From Myxococcales bacterium (lineage in GTDB: Bacteria > Myxococcota_A > Polyangia > Haliangiales > Haliangiaceae), in the NCBI GenBank assembly GCA_016720595.1, contig JADKKI010000004.1, positions 310,001-374,000 of the forward strand: a stretch of 64,000 bases of DNA, given 5' to 3'. The position numbers were made by a program, and so were the translations under genes. Shown one piece after another: positions 22,616 to 32,680 of the stretch. Each line of letters begins with the position of its first letter. Position 1 is the stretch's first letter. The notes below the pieces were generated by a model, which was not told the origin of the DNA, searched no databases, and was given only the letters and a program-made list of their open reading frames with translations.

Positions 22616-22632
22616 CGATCTCACCGAGATCG
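22616..22632. repeat. Inverted repeat CGATCTC-ACC-GAGATCG
   Basis: A perfect 7-base stem with a 3-base loop lies between rpsT and mazG. An A6 run (22656-22661), read as T6 on the minus strand, lies between it and the end of mazG. It is not placed like a standard terminator, since the T run precedes the hairpin in the direction of mazG transcription. Confidence 0.45.
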
Positions 22633-22698
22633 CTACCGCTCGATCGTGGCTGCACAAAAAAGCGCCACTTTCTTGCCCACCCGCGGAACAGTCATCGG

Positions 22699-23490
22699 TC
22701 ACTTCACGCCGGCCTTCTTGGCGTCGTTCCACAGCGCATCCATCTCGTCGAGGTTCGAGGTCTGCGGCGACTTGCCACGCTCGGTCAGGCGATCTTCCAC
22801 GAACTCGAAGCGGTGCTGGAAGCGCAGCGTGGCGTCGAGCATCGCCTGCTCGGCATCGACGCCGACCTTGCGAGCGACGTTCACGACCGCGAGCAGCAGG
22901 TCACCGAGCTCGTGATGGATCGCGGCCTGGTCGGCGGACTCGATCGCCTCGCGGAGCTCGCCGACCTCTTCGTCGATCTTGCCGAACGAACCCTGCCACC
23001 CGGGCCAATCGAAGCCGACCTTGCCGGCCTTGCTCCCGAGCTTCTGGGCGCGGGCGAGGGCAGGGCCGGGCTTCACGCCGGACAGGACCCGATCGGTGCG
23101 GGTGCCCTTGGCGGCCTTCTCGGCGGCCTTGATCTCTTCCCACTGCACGAGCACCTGCGCGGAGGTCTCCACGCCTTGCTGGTTGGCGAACACGTGCGGG
23201 TGGCGATGGACGAGCTTGTCGCTGATCGCGTTGCACACGGCGTCGATGTCGAACGCGCCCTCGCGCTGGCGGAGCGCCGCGTGGAACACGATCTGCATCA
23301 TCAGATCGCCGAGCTCCTCGCAGTGACCGGCGACGTCGTTGCGGGCGAGAGCGTCGAGCACCTCGTAGGTCTCCTCGACGAGGAACGGGCGCAGCGTCTC
23401 GAGGGTCTGCTCCTTGTCCCACGGACAACCATCGGGGCCGAGCAAGCGCTCCATGACCTCGACCAGGCGGGGCAATGCGGTACCAGGCAT
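22699..23490 (-). CDS. mazG: Nucleoside triphosphate pyrophosphohydrolase MazG
   Basis: The product has 263 residues. MazG hydrolyses nucleoside triphosphates to monophosphates plus pyrophosphate, cleaning or balancing the nucleotide pool. Both tandem domains are present. The first has [19 protein letters not shown] and [10 protein letters not shown] with the Glu/Asp metal-binding pattern (about 25-75). The second (about 160-230) has [13 protein letters not shown] and [13 protein letters not shown] chose ATG 23490 over GTG 23499 because AGGGT and a TAGGGT hexamer fit it better. It is divergent from phoH. Confidence 0.95.
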   Translation of the reverse strand: MPGTALPRLVEVMERLLGPDGCPWDKEQTLETLRPFLVEETYEVLDALARNDVAGHCEELGDLMMQIVFHAALRQREGAFDIDAVCNAISDKLVHRHPHVFANQQGVETSAQVLVQWEEIKAAEKAAKGTRTDRVLSGVKPGPALARAQKLGSKAGKVGFDWPGWQGSFGKIDEEVGELREAIESADQAAIHHELGDLLLAVVNVARKVGVDAEQAMLDATLRFQHRFEFVEDRLTERGKSPQTSNLDEMDALWNDAKKAGVK

Positions 23491-23497
23491 GGGCGCC

Positions 23498-23503
23498 ACC
23501 CTA
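23498..23503 (-). promoter_or_regulatory. -10-like hexamer TAGGGT before mazG
   Basis: On the minus strand it ends 7 bases before the ATG at 23490. It could equally act as a ribosome site (AGGGT), so the call is weak. Confidence 0.3.
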
Positions 23504-23572
23504 CCGCACCCGCGTGCTATACGAGCCAGTCACCGCGGGCCGGAGGATCGCCCGCGCGACGCGAGATCCATC

Positions 23573-24634
23573 GTGACCCAGCCCAAGACCATCCACCGCG
23601 AGAAGCTCGCCTTCGACGATCCGGAGGCGCTGCAGGCCCTGTGCGGCAGCAACAACGCCCGCCTGAAGCTCATCGAGCGTACCTCGGGCGCGCACGTCAA
23701 CCTGCGCGGCAACGAGATCACGATCGAGGGCGAGGCGGCCGCGGTCGAGACCGCGAAGAGCGCGCTCGAGCAGCTCTATGACCTGGCGCTCAATGGCAAG
23801 GCGCTGTCGTCGGATGACGTGGTGCGTGCCGTGCAGCTCCTGAAGGGCGATGCCAGCGGCGGCACCTCGATCCAGGGCGTGTTCGGCGACACCATCCTGA
23901 CGCCGCGCACCGGCCGTCCGATCGCCCCCAAGGGCGCGCAGCAGAAGAAGTACGTCGATCTGGTCCGCCAGAACGACATCATGTTCGCCGTCGGGCCGGC
24001 CGGCACCGGCAAGACGTACCTCGCGGTCGCGCTCGCCGTGCGCGCGCTGCTCGACAAGCAGGTCCGTCGGATCATCCTGACCCGCCCCGCGGTCGAGGCC
24101 GGCGAGCGCCTCGGGTTTCTCCCCGGGACGCTCGAGGAGAAGGTCGATCCGTACCTGCGGCCACTGTACGACGCACTCCACGACATGATCGAGCCTGAGA
24201 AGCTCGAGCGGTTCATGGCCGATGGCACGATCGAGATCGCGCCCCTCGCATTCATGCGGGGGCGGACGCTGTCAGGCTCGTTCATCATCCTCGACGAGGC
24301 CCAGAACACCTCGGCGCCGCAGATGAAGATGTTCCTCACCCGCATGGGCTTTGACTCCAAGGCCGTGATCACGGGCGACGTCACCCAGACCGACCTGCCG
24401 CGCGGCGAGCGCAGCGGCCTCCGGGACGCGCTGGAGCTGGTCGACGGCATCCGCGGCATCGGGATCGTCGAGTTCACCGACGCCGACGTGGTGCGACATC
24501 CGCTGGTCGCGGCCCTGATCCGGGCGTACGACGCGCGCGACCGGTCGCGGTTCGAGAGCCGGGAGGGGACGCACGTTGTCGACAAGGCGCCCCCCGCGGC
24601 ACCCGCCCCCGAGCGGGATGGGATAGATTCGTGA
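23573..24634 (+). CDS. PhoH-family ATPase
   Basis: The product has 353 residues. PhoH-like (YbeZ-type) proteins are ATPases that work with YbeY in RNA metabolism. An N-terminal KH-like segment (about 25-75; [13 protein letters not shown]) precedes the ATPase core: Walker A GPAGTGKT near 143-150, [19 protein letters not shown], Walker [11 protein letters not shown] near 240, and [12 protein letters not shown]. All family signatures are intact. The GTG at 23573 has GAGA upstream and a TATACG hexamer about 50 bases before. The last 4 bases overlap the next gene, and ybeY closes the operon. Confidence 0.94.
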   Translation: MTQPKTIHREKLAFDDPEALQALCGSNNARLKLIERTSGAHVNLRGNEITIEGEAAAVETAKSALEQLYDLALNGKALSSDDVVRAVQLLKGDASGGTSIQGVFGDTILTPRTGRPIAPKGAQQKKYVDLVRQNDIMFAVGPAGTGKTYLAVALAVRALLDKQVRRIILTRPAVEAGERLGFLPGTLEEKVDPYLRPLYDALHDMIEPEKLERFMADGTIEIAPLAFMRGRTLSGSFIILDEAQNTSAPQMKMFLTRMGFDSKAVITGDVTQTDLPRGERSGLRDALELVDGIRGIGIVEFTDADVVRHPLVAALIRAYDARDRSRFESREGTHVVDKAPPAAPAPERDGIDS

Positions 24635-24911
24635 CCGTGGTGGTGGCCAGCCCTGATGACCTGGTCAACGCGGTCTCTCGCGACCGGCGGATGATGGGCT
24701 ATCGGGTGCGCCGCCAGGGGGATGGCTGGATCGAGCTCGAGGTGGTGGCGCAGCGCGCGAGGTTGCCCGTGTTGCTGGTGATCGCGTGGCCCGAGGTCTG
24801 GCGCGATGCCGAGCAGCTCGCCCCACACCTGGTCCGCGCGCGGTCCGGGAAACTACTCGCTCCTCGTGGTCGGCACCGGATGCCGAGCTCGAAGAGGCGC
24901 AGCTCGATACG
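24631..24911 (+). pseudogene. Receiver-like N-terminal domain of the HD-GYP gene, split by two frame breaks
   Basis: Translation from GTG 24631 (4-base overlap with phoH) gives a receiver-like alpha/beta pattern ([11 protein letters not shown], then [13 protein letters not shown]). It then leaves frame near 24847. The next strand, [10 protein letters not shown], is in the +1 frame (24848-24877). The next part, [12 protein letters not shown], is in the third frame, which continues without a break into the GAF-HD-GYP gene. Deleting one G from GGG at 24847-24849 and one from GG at 24878-24879 restores a single chain of about 664 residues. The usual phospho-acceptor Asp is not evident, so it would be a pseudo-receiver. 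Sequence error is as likely as mutation. Confidence 0.65.
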
Positions 24912-26627
<1,716 letters not shown>

Positions 26628-26629
26628 CC

Positions 26630-27097
26630 ATGGGCCTCGACCTGGCCGTCGACGACGAGGTCGCCATCCCGGTGGCGCTGCGCAGGCGCCTGGTCGCCGT
26701 GGTCGGCCGGATGGTCCGGGCGGCGGCGCGGACAGATGGGCGCAAGGACCTCGAGGTCGGGCTGCGGCTGACCACCGACCGGGAGATCCGCGTGCTGAAC
26801 CGCGAGTTCCGCGGCAAGGACAAGCCGACGGATGTGCTCGCGTTCGCGCAGCGCGAGGGGCCGACTGGCGCGCTCCATCCCGAGGTGCTCGGGGACATCG
26901 TGATCTCCGTCGACACCGCGCGCCGCCAGGCCAAGCGTGGCCTGCCCGCGGAGCTCCTGCACCTCGCCTCTCACGGCCTGTGCCACCTGCTCGGCTACGA
27001 CCACCGCGACGACGCGGAGGAGCGCGTGATGAACGCGCGCGCGGCGGCCCTCCGCAAGGAAGCGCGCGGGCGCACGGGCAGGGTCAGCGCGGCGTAG
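26630..27097 (+). CDS. ybeY: Endoribonuclease YbeY (rRNA maturation factor)
   Basis: The product has 155 residues, normal for the family. YbeY is a zinc-dependent RNase needed for 16S rRNA 3-prime maturation and ribosome quality control. The zinc motif HGLCHLLGYDH is intact, with His115, His119 and His125 as ligands. NREFRGKDKPTDVLAF lies near residue 60 and GDIVISVDTA near 95. The ATG is 2 bases after the HD-GYP stop, so it is translationally coupled in the phoH operon. The gene is convergent with the next one, only 15 bases away. Confidence 0.96.
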   Translation: MGLDLAVDDEVAIPVALRRRLVAVVGRMVRAAARTDGRKDLEVGLRLTTDREIRVLNREFRGKDKPTDVLAFAQREGPTGALHPEVLGDIVISVDTARRQAKRGLPAELLHLASHGLCHLLGYDHRDDAEERVMNARAAALRKEARGRTGRVSAA

Positions 27098-27112
27098 CGC
27101 CGGCCGCCGCGT

Positions 27113-29404
27113 CTACTGGCACTTCAGCGGCGTGCCGGTGCACGTGGTGGCCGCCGGGCACGACAGCATCGCGGCCGCGCCACCGGAGAACAGCGGCGAG
27201 CTGCACGGGGTCTGCGGGGCCACGGTGCCCTTGATCGTCAGCGTGTACGTGCCGGCCGCGCCGGTGTACCCGTCGACCAGCACGGCGTAGTTGCCCGGCA
27301 GGACGTTGGTCATCGTCACCTTCGACTGCAGGCCCGGATCGCCGCTGTCGTCGTCACAGCCGACCTCGGCCGTGCACTGCGGGTCGCGGACGCTGAGGAC
27401 GGTGTCGAACGAGGCGTTGTTGGTGTCGAGGATCAGGGTCTGCACCGGCACGGGCAGCGACAGCGCGTACGCGACATCGGGGCCGGTCGCGCTGCCCTGG
27501 CAGACCGTGCTGGCGAAGTTGTTCGTCATGCCCACCGTGGTGCCGGTGGTGACCGAGCTGGTGATCAGCGAGGTCGGGTTGGTCTCGAGGGTGCAGAACG
27601 CCTCGCTGGTGCCCGAGGCGGCCGCGCAGCCATAGTCCGCCGGCCAGTCGACGAGCGAGTCGGTGTCGTTGTCCGTGGTGTCGGCGCACACGGGGAGGGT
27701 CGCCGGGTTCGCCTCGGTGTCGTCGGCGACCGAGTCGCAGCCCGGGTCGAACGGGTAGTCGATCTTGCCGTCGCTGTCGTTGTCGAGGCCATCGCCGCAC
27801 AAGGCGGGCTGACAGGTGCGTGAACCCGCGGTGCCCTTGCACGCGTACCCGGGGCCGCAGACCAGCGCGCCGGACTGCGCGAGGGCGCTCTCGCAGCTCG
27901 CGTTGTTCTGGATCTTGCCGGCGATCGAGATCGTGTACGCGCCGCTCGCCGTGCTCCAGCCATCGACCACGAAGAAGTACGAGCCGGCCGCGACGGTGTT
28001 GAGGTGCATCGCGGTGGCATCGCTGCAGGCGACAGCCGTGCCGCCGCAGGTGGAGTTGTAGAGCACCGTGGCGGTGTCCCAGAACGCCGGGTTCTGGTTG
28101 ATGATGTTGAGGTCGAGGGACGACAGCGCCGGCACGTCGAGCCGGTAGGTCTGGTCAGGTGCGGTGTGCGTGGTCGTCGAGGCGCAGCTCGGGTGCACGT
28201 CGTTGTTCGCGCCGATCGTGGTGTCGGAGGTCATCGCCATCGTCAGGAGCGACACGCCGTCGGTGGTGATGCACGATTCGCTCGAATCGCCGGCCGCCAT
28301 GCACGTGGTGTCCATCGGGTAGTCGGTCTTGGTGTCGAGATCGTTGTCGGCGCCATCGCCGCACTCGGGGCAGTTCGGGCCCACGCCGGGGCAGCTGTCG
28401 GCCTCGTCGTTGTCGTCGGGGGTGGTGCAGCCCGGATCGTCCGGATAGTCGTTCTTGCCGTCGGTGTCATCGTCGACGCCGTCCTTGCACTTGGGCTGCT
28501 GGCACGACAGCGCGCTCTGGCCGAGCGGGATCCGGCAGACCAGGCCCGGGCCGCACTCCGTGGTCATCGCGCACTGCGAGCCCTCGCCGGCGAACAGCTT
28601 CACCGTCATCGAGTACGCGCCGCTGATCGACGTGTCGTGCGCGCCGATGATGATGTAGTAATTGCCGGCGGCGAGCGAGGCGGTGACCTTGGACACGCCC
28701 GTCGTGGTGCCGGGGGCGTCGTCGTTGCACGCGACCTCGGAGGTCGGCGTGGCGCAGTCGTTCCGACGGATGTCGATCACCGTGTCGGCCGTGGTGTTCG
28801 CGTCGTCGGTGGAGACCACCACGACCTTGGGCTTCTGGAGGTAGAGCTGGTAGGCCACGGCCGGAGCGCCGCCGCCGCCGCCGCACGGCGAGGCGATCAT
28901 CGAGGTGCTCGTGGTGTCGAGCATGCCGTCGTCCGCGTTGGTGGTGGGCAGCGGCTTCACGACGAGGCCGGCGCCGCAGGCGACCGGGTTGTTGATCAGC
29001 TCGGTGGAGTCCGAGGCCGACGTGCAGCCCGAGTCGTTCGGGTAGTCCGTCGACCCGTTCATGTCGTCGTCCTTGCCGTTGCCGCACTCGGGGCAGTTCG
29101 GGCCGTTCGGGCAGTCGTCCTTCTCGTCGTCCTGCTGGGGCGCGAAGCAGCCCGGGTCGGCGGGGTAGTCGATCAGGTTGTCATTGTCGTTGTCGCGGCC
29201 GTCGCTGCAGGCCGGGGAGGGCGAGCTGTCCTCGGTCTCGTCGCTGGCGGAGATGCATCCCGGGTCCTCCGGGAAGTCGATCATGCCGTCGCCGTCGTTG
29301 TCGATGCCGTCATCGCACTGGACCTTGGGCTGGTCGTCACTGTTGCTCCCGCCGCCACAGGCGACGAGGACCGAGACCAGAATCGTGGCGATGATCGAGC
29401 GCAT
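27113..29404 (-). CDS. Large lipoprotein with Ca-binding-like Cys repeats and PPC-like domains
   Basis: The product has 763 residues with lipobox LVAC. About seven copies of a repeat shaped as CxDGxDNDxDGxxDYPxDPGC occur, in groups at residues 28-130, 300-380 and 525-600. The dense Asp/Asn resembles thrombospondin type-3 or EF-hand calcium loops, with paired Cys likely forming disulfides. Three beta domains of pre-peptidase-C type alternate with them, each ending in a GxYxxxVDG-like strand. This mix is typical of myxobacterial surface proteins. No enzyme domain is seen, so a calcium-stabilised adhesive or structural role is inference. A good promoter precedes it. Confidence 0.85.
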   Translation of the reverse strand: MRSIIATILVSVLVACGGGSNSDDQPKVQCDDGIDNDGDGMIDFPEDPGCISASDETEDSSPSPACSDGRDNDNDNLIDYPADPGCFAPQQDDEKDDCPNGPNCPECGNGKDDDMNGSTDYPNDSGCTSASDSTELINNPVACGAGLVVKPLPTTNADDGMLDTTSTSMIASPCGGGGGAPAVAYQLYLQKPKVVVVSTDDANTTADTVIDIRRNDCATPTSEVACNDDAPGTTTGVSKVTASLAAGNYYIIIGAHDTSISGAYSMTVKLFAGEGSQCAMTTECGPGLVCRIPLGQSALSCQQPKCKDGVDDDTDGKNDYPDDPGCTTPDDNDEADSCPGVGPNCPECGDGADNDLDTKTDYPMDTTCMAAGDSSESCITTDGVSLLTMAMTSDTTIGANNDVHPSCASTTTHTAPDQTYRLDVPALSSLDLNIINQNPAFWDTATVLYNSTCGGTAVACSDATAMHLNTVAAGSYFFVVDGWSTASGAYTISIAGKIQNNASCESALAQSGALVCGPGYACKGTAGSRTCQPALCGDGLDNDSDGKIDYPFDPGCDSVADDTEANPATLPVCADTTDNDTDSLVDWPADYGCAAASGTSEAFCTLETNPTSLITSSVTTGTTVGMTNNFASTVCQGSATGPDVAYALSLPVPVQTLILDTNNASFDTVLSVRDPQCTAEVGCDDDSGDPGLQSKVTMTNVLPGNYAVLVDGYTGAAGTYTLTIKGTVAPQTPCSSPLFSGGAAAMLSCPAATTCTGTPLKCQ

Positions 29405-29411
29405 GGGCCCG

Positions 29412-29441
29412 TCTGTAGCGAATGGTGAGACCCTGGGTCAA
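29412..29441 (-). promoter_or_regulatory. Promoter TTGACC-18-TACAGA
   Basis: On the minus strand TTGACC (29441-29436) and TACAGA (29417-29412) are 18 bases apart. The -10 box ends 7 bases before the ATG at 29404, again implying a leaderless mRNA. Confidence 0.6.
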
Positions 29442-29516
29442 GTACTGAATTCCCCGAGTGGATCCGACCTCACGTGTGCACACGCCGCGCATCACTGAAC
29501 TGACTTCGGTGAGTGG

Positions 29517-30683
29517 CTACCCCACGTCGAATAACAGGAACTTGAGGTATCTGCCTTCCGGAAACGCTGGCAGGACTGGGTGGTCAGACCCCGCCCCGCC
29601 AGCAAGTCTCAGCCGCACCGGCGTGCCGATCCCGGCGACGATCTCCAGCAGATCGGTCTCGGTCACGTGCGACGAGCACGAGGCGAGGGCGAACCTGCCA
29701 CCCGCCTCGACCACGCCGAGCGCGGCCACGACGAGCTTGCGGTACGCCGACAGCGCGGCCGGGCGTGCCTTCTCGCTCGGCGCGAAGCTCGGCGGATCGA
29801 CGATCACCAGGTCCCAGCGCCGGCCGCGCTTGGCCGAGCGGGCGAAGAACTCGAACGCATCGGTCGCGATCGTCTCGTGCCCTTCGGGCGGGAGGCCGGT
29901 GAGCACCACGTTGGCCTCGAGCGCGGCGATCGCGGGCGCCGCGATGTCCACCGAGGTGACCGTCGTCGCGCCGCCGAGCGCGGCATGGAGCGAGAACCCG
30001 CCAGTGTACGAGAACACGTTCAGCACGGAGGCGCCGCTCGCGTGGGTCCGGATCGTGCGGCGGTTGTCGCGCTGATCGAGGAAGAACCCGGTCTTCTGCC
30101 CGGCGCGCACGTCGACCTGGAACCGCGCCTCGTCCTCGTGGATCGGGATCAGCGCCGGCGGATCGCCGCGCCATGCCTCGCCGTGGGCGCGCTGGCCACG
30201 CTCGCCGCGGACCCACACGTGGGCGATGGTGACGCCGCCGCGCTCGAGGCCCGCGATCACGTCCGCGAGACGAGGGCGCCAGAACGCCGATGCGGCGGCG
30301 CCGTCGAACACGACCACCGCGGTGTCGCCGTAGTGATCGATCACGAGGCCAGGACAGTCATCGCCCTCGCCGTGGAGCAGGCGCACGCCCGTACAGCCGA
30401 CGAGCAGAGGATCGCGAGCCCGGCGCAACGCGGCGGCCTCGGTACGCGCGCGGACCCAGCGCGCATCGATCGGGCGATCGACGACGAGATCGAGCACGCG
30501 CGCGCGGATCGGCGAGGTGGGATCCGCGAACACCGTGGCGATCGGACCGTCCTCGTCGACGACCGTGACGACGGTACCGGGGACCAGGCCCTTCGGCGGC
30601 GCGAGGGCGCGGTCGTAGATCCACGGGTGGCCGGCGCGGATCCGGGCCCGCAGCGGCTTGATGAGCCGCCAGCTGTCCTTCAC
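29517..30683 (-). CDS. RlmI-like class I SAM-dependent rRNA methyltransferase
   Basis: The product has 388 residues. An N-terminal PUA-like domain (about 1-75; HPWIYDRAL) is followed by an alpha/beta linker and a Rossmann methyltransferase domain (about 190-388). The SAM-binding motif is NVFSYTGGFSLHA, the motif IV-like segment is VIVDPPSFAPS, and FALASCSSHV carries the Cys typical of the family. RlmI methylates cytosine 1962 of 23S rRNA; relatives differ in target, so I give no symbol. The start is GTG 30683, which overlaps the upstream TGA by 4 bases. Confidence 0.9.
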   Translation of the reverse strand: MKDSWRLIKPLRARIRAGHPWIYDRALAPPKGLVPGTVVTVVDEDGPIATVFADPTSPIRARVLDLVVDRPIDARWVRARTEAAALRRARDPLLVGCTGVRLLHGEGDDCPGLVIDHYGDTAVVVFDGAAASAFWRPRLADVIAGLERGGVTIAHVWVRGERGQRAHGEAWRGDPPALIPIHEDEARFQVDVRAGQKTGFFLDQRDNRRTIRTHASGASVLNVFSYTGGFSLHAALGGATTVTSVDIAAPAIAALEANVVLTGLPPEGHETIATDAFEFFARSAKRGRRWDLVIVDPPSFAPSEKARPAALSAYRKLVVAALGVVEAGGRFALASCSSHVTETDLLEIVAGIGTPVRLRLAGGAGSDHPVLPAFPEGRYLKFLLFDVG

Positions 30684-31537
30684 TTCAGCTGCGAATCGAC
30701 GAGCTGGTACATGTGCGCGTAGCGGTTCAGCGACTGCACGACGCCGTAGCCGTCCGCGAACCACAGCTGGTTGAGCCAGTCCGCCGGCATCTCGGCGGGC
30801 TTGAGGTCCGCTGACTTCGCGGTCTCGATGGTCACGCGCCCGGTGGTCTTGATGACGATCTTCTCGGCCTTGTACGAGCCGGCCTTCGTGATGATCGACT
30901 CGGCATCCGAGGGCGTGGTGCGCCGCTCCATCTCCAGCTTGCCGCTGTTGAGCTTGGCGCCGGATTCGGGCGACGCGTTCTGCGTCCAGTGCGCGACGAC
31001 ATCCTCGGGCCACTCGGCCTCGCCGAACGCGCCGTTGGCGAGCTGCCAGCTCGTCCCCTTGCGATCGAACTTGTCGAACGTCAGACCCTGGTAGCCGCCG
31101 GGCTCACCGGCGAAGAAGAAGCTATCGGGGGAGATATCGAACTTCTTCGCGTTGCAGGTGATCGTGGACTTCACGATCCGATCGTCCTGCAGGGGCTTCT
31201 TCGGATCGCGGGTCAGGTCGTAGGTGATCTTCTCTTCGAGCGAGACCACCGTGTCGGGGCCCTTCTGCTCGATGGTCTTGACCGTGATCGTGAACGTCTT
31301 CGGCGGCTGCGGCGCGATGCGCGCGACATCGGGGAGCGCGGGCAGCGGCGCGGCGACGGTGGTGTACGTCCACACGTTGCCGACCGCGAGCGGCAGGACC
31401 TTGACGCCGCACACCGTGCCCTTGGGGGCACCGGCCGCCGCCACCGCGCCGGCCTTGGGCTTGGCCGCCGCGACAGCAGGGACGAGGGTCAGGGCGAGCA
31501 GGGCGAGCGCTGGGATCCGCATCGGTAGCCCGGTCAT
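30680..31537 (-). CDS. Exported hypothetical protein
   Basis: The product has 285 residues with a signal peptide (RIPALALLALTLVPAVAAA). The ATG at 31537 or the one at 31522 could be the start; both give a working signal sequence. The mature part is beta-rich: GNVWTYTT, then ITVKTIEQ, and a late IVIKTTGRVTIE and WFADGYGVVQSL. This resembles periplasmic proteins that average 'GNxWxY' motifs in myxobacterial and planctomycete genomes. One Cys pair may form a disulfide. No enzyme motif is seen. It is coupled to the methyltransferase gene by a GTGA overlap, although the functions have no obvious link. Confidence 0.75.
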   Translation of the reverse strand: MTGLPMRIPALALLALTLVPAVAAAKPKAGAVAAAGAPKGTVCGVKVLPLAVGNVWTYTTVAAPLPALPDVARIAPQPPKTFTITVKTIEQKGPDTVVSLEEKITYDLTRDPKKPLQDDRIVKSTITCNAKKFDISPDSFFFAGEPGGYQGLTFDKFDRKGTSWQLANGAFGEAEWPEDVVAHWTQNASPESGAKLNSGKLEMERRTTPSDAESIITKAGSYKAEKIVIKTTGRVTIETAKSADLKPAEMPADWLNQLWFADGYGVVQSLNRYAHMYQLVDSQLK

Positions 31538-31672
31538 ACGGCACGTTCGGGCCCGGGTAAAGCGCCATGACCTCACAGGATGAGGCGCCGAGGGCGCGCG
31601 CTGTCGCACCGAACCGCGAAGCGCGATGAACCGCCAAGCGCGACGAACCGCCAAGCGCGCCAGTGTTCACTT

Positions 31673-31698
31673 GCTGGCACTTCGGTGCCCCAGAGTTT
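31673..31698 (+). repeat. 26-base repeat with UUCG hairpin, copy 1
   Basis: The hairpin GGCAC-TTCG-GTGCC occupies 31676-31689. Copy 2 at 31793-31818 differs at one base. Confidence 0.8.
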
Positions 31699-31792
31699 AC
31701 GAACCGCCAAGGCCGCCAAGGGCGCCAAGGTCAGAAGGTTATCGAACCTGTCGCGAGCTACCGCCCAAGGACGCGAACGCTCCATCGCGCTG

Positions 31793-31818
31793 GCTGGCAC
31801 TTCGGTGCCCCGGAGTTT
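31793..31818 (+). repeat. 26-base repeat with UUCG hairpin, copy 2
   Basis: The hairpin occupies 31796-31809. The 120-base spacing from copy 1 suggests duplication of a larger unit that has since diverged. Confidence 0.8.
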
Positions 31819-32032
31819 CAACCCGTCCCGCGGACGCGGAGGTGCATGCGCAACGGACAAACATGGGGAGCCCGTGTCCTCGGTCGGGAGTCCGCGACGG
31901 GTCGAAAGACCTCTGACCTTGGCGCCCTTGGCGGCCTTGGCGGTTCGTCACCTCCGGGACACGGAAGTGCAAACCAGCGAACGGGTCACCTGGCGGTTCG
32001 CCCCTGGCGATTCACGCCTCGTCGCTTGGCGG

Positions 32033-32677
32033 TTAGCGCTCGCGGTTCTCGCGCTGCGCACCATAGACGCAGTTGGCGTCATTGGTGCCTTCGCACATCT
32101 TCGCGATCAGCGCGCGGAACCGGGCGTCCTTGCGCATCTCGGAGAAGTCCGGATCGAGGACCTGCTTGCGGCCGAGCAGCCGATCGAGGTGCTGCTCGAC
32201 CTCGGCGTGCTTGCTCGGGTGCGGGCGCATCTGGAGCATGCGCGTCAGCAGGTTGATCGAGCACTGCTTGCGCCCGATCCGGGCGTACGCGGCGGCCAGG
32301 TTGTACGTGGCGGTCACGTTGTACGGATCCGCGCTGAGGGCGGTGATGAAGTGCTCGACCGAGTCCGAGATGTACTGCTCGCGCGTGGCGCGCTCGACCT
32401 CGGCGCTCTCGGCGGTGCGGAGCTCGCCCTTGGCCTGCTCCGCGAGCTTCGCGCCCTCGGGGATCGATCGCTCGGTGAACTCGATCGGCTTCAGCTCGCC
32501 GCTGTTGTTTTCGACGGGCTCGCAGTCCTTCTGGACCACGTCCTTGACCACCGGCACCGGATCGGGCTCGGGGCGCAAGGGAGGCGGCGGGGCGGTGAGC
32601 TCCTGCTTCTCGTGACAGGCGGTCACGGAGGTGGTGACCGACGAGGCGAGCAGGAACAGGCAGAACAGGCGCTTCAT
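32033..32677 (-). CDS. TPR-like lipoprotein, paralogue of its upstream neighbour
   Basis: The product has 214 residues with a signal peptide ending in VTAC (lipobox-like) and a Pro-rich spacer. Helical repeats (about 80-160) include YISDSVEHFITALSADPYNV and TYNLAAAYARIGRKQCSINLL. The upstream neighbour has the same plan, so the pair arose by duplication. Acidic residues and two Cys mark the C-terminus. The stop codon lies within the repeat mosaic downstream, so its exact end may have been changed by repeat insertion. Function unknown; perhaps an envelope scaffold. Confidence 0.75.
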   Translation of the reverse strand: MKRLFCLFLLASSVTTSVTACHEKQELTAPPPPLRPEPDPVPVVKDVVQKDCEPVENNSGELKPIEFTERSIPEGAKLAEQAKGELRTAESAEVERATREQYISDSVEHFITALSADPYNVTATYNLAAAYARIGRKQCSINLLTRMLQMRPHPSKHAEVEQHLDRLLGRKQVLDPDFSEMRKDARFRALIAKMCEGTNDANCVYGAQRENRER

Positions 32678-32680
32678 GAT

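Larger units (their letters stand above)
31611..32031. repeat. Mosaic of short direct and inverted repeats
   Basis: This intergenic region (31538-32032) has no credible gene but several repeat types. Three tandem 17-base units of GAACCGCCAAGCGCGAC type lie at 31611-31661. A 26-base direct repeat (31673-31698 and 31793-31818, one mismatch) contains GGCAC-TTCG-GTGCC, a very stable UUCG hairpin if transcribed. A perfect 37-base inverted repeat links 31699-31735 with 31912-31948; its core is CCGCCAAGGCCGCCAAGGGCGCCAAGG. A degenerate inverted copy of the 26-base unit lies near 31950-31979. CTTGGCGG motifs run up to the stop codon of the next gene. Similar CCAAGG-type repeats occur between genes in several environmental phyla, as I recall. 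Confidence 0.8.

Noticed and set aside
24786..24911. ATG 24786 as the start of the HD-GYP gene
   Set aside because: The 42 residues it adds are Arg/Ala-rich and out of frame with the receiver-like sequence present in the other two frames.
31611..31949. Possible CRISPR array
   Set aside because: Repeats differ in type, length and orientation, spacing is irregular and no cas genes are near.
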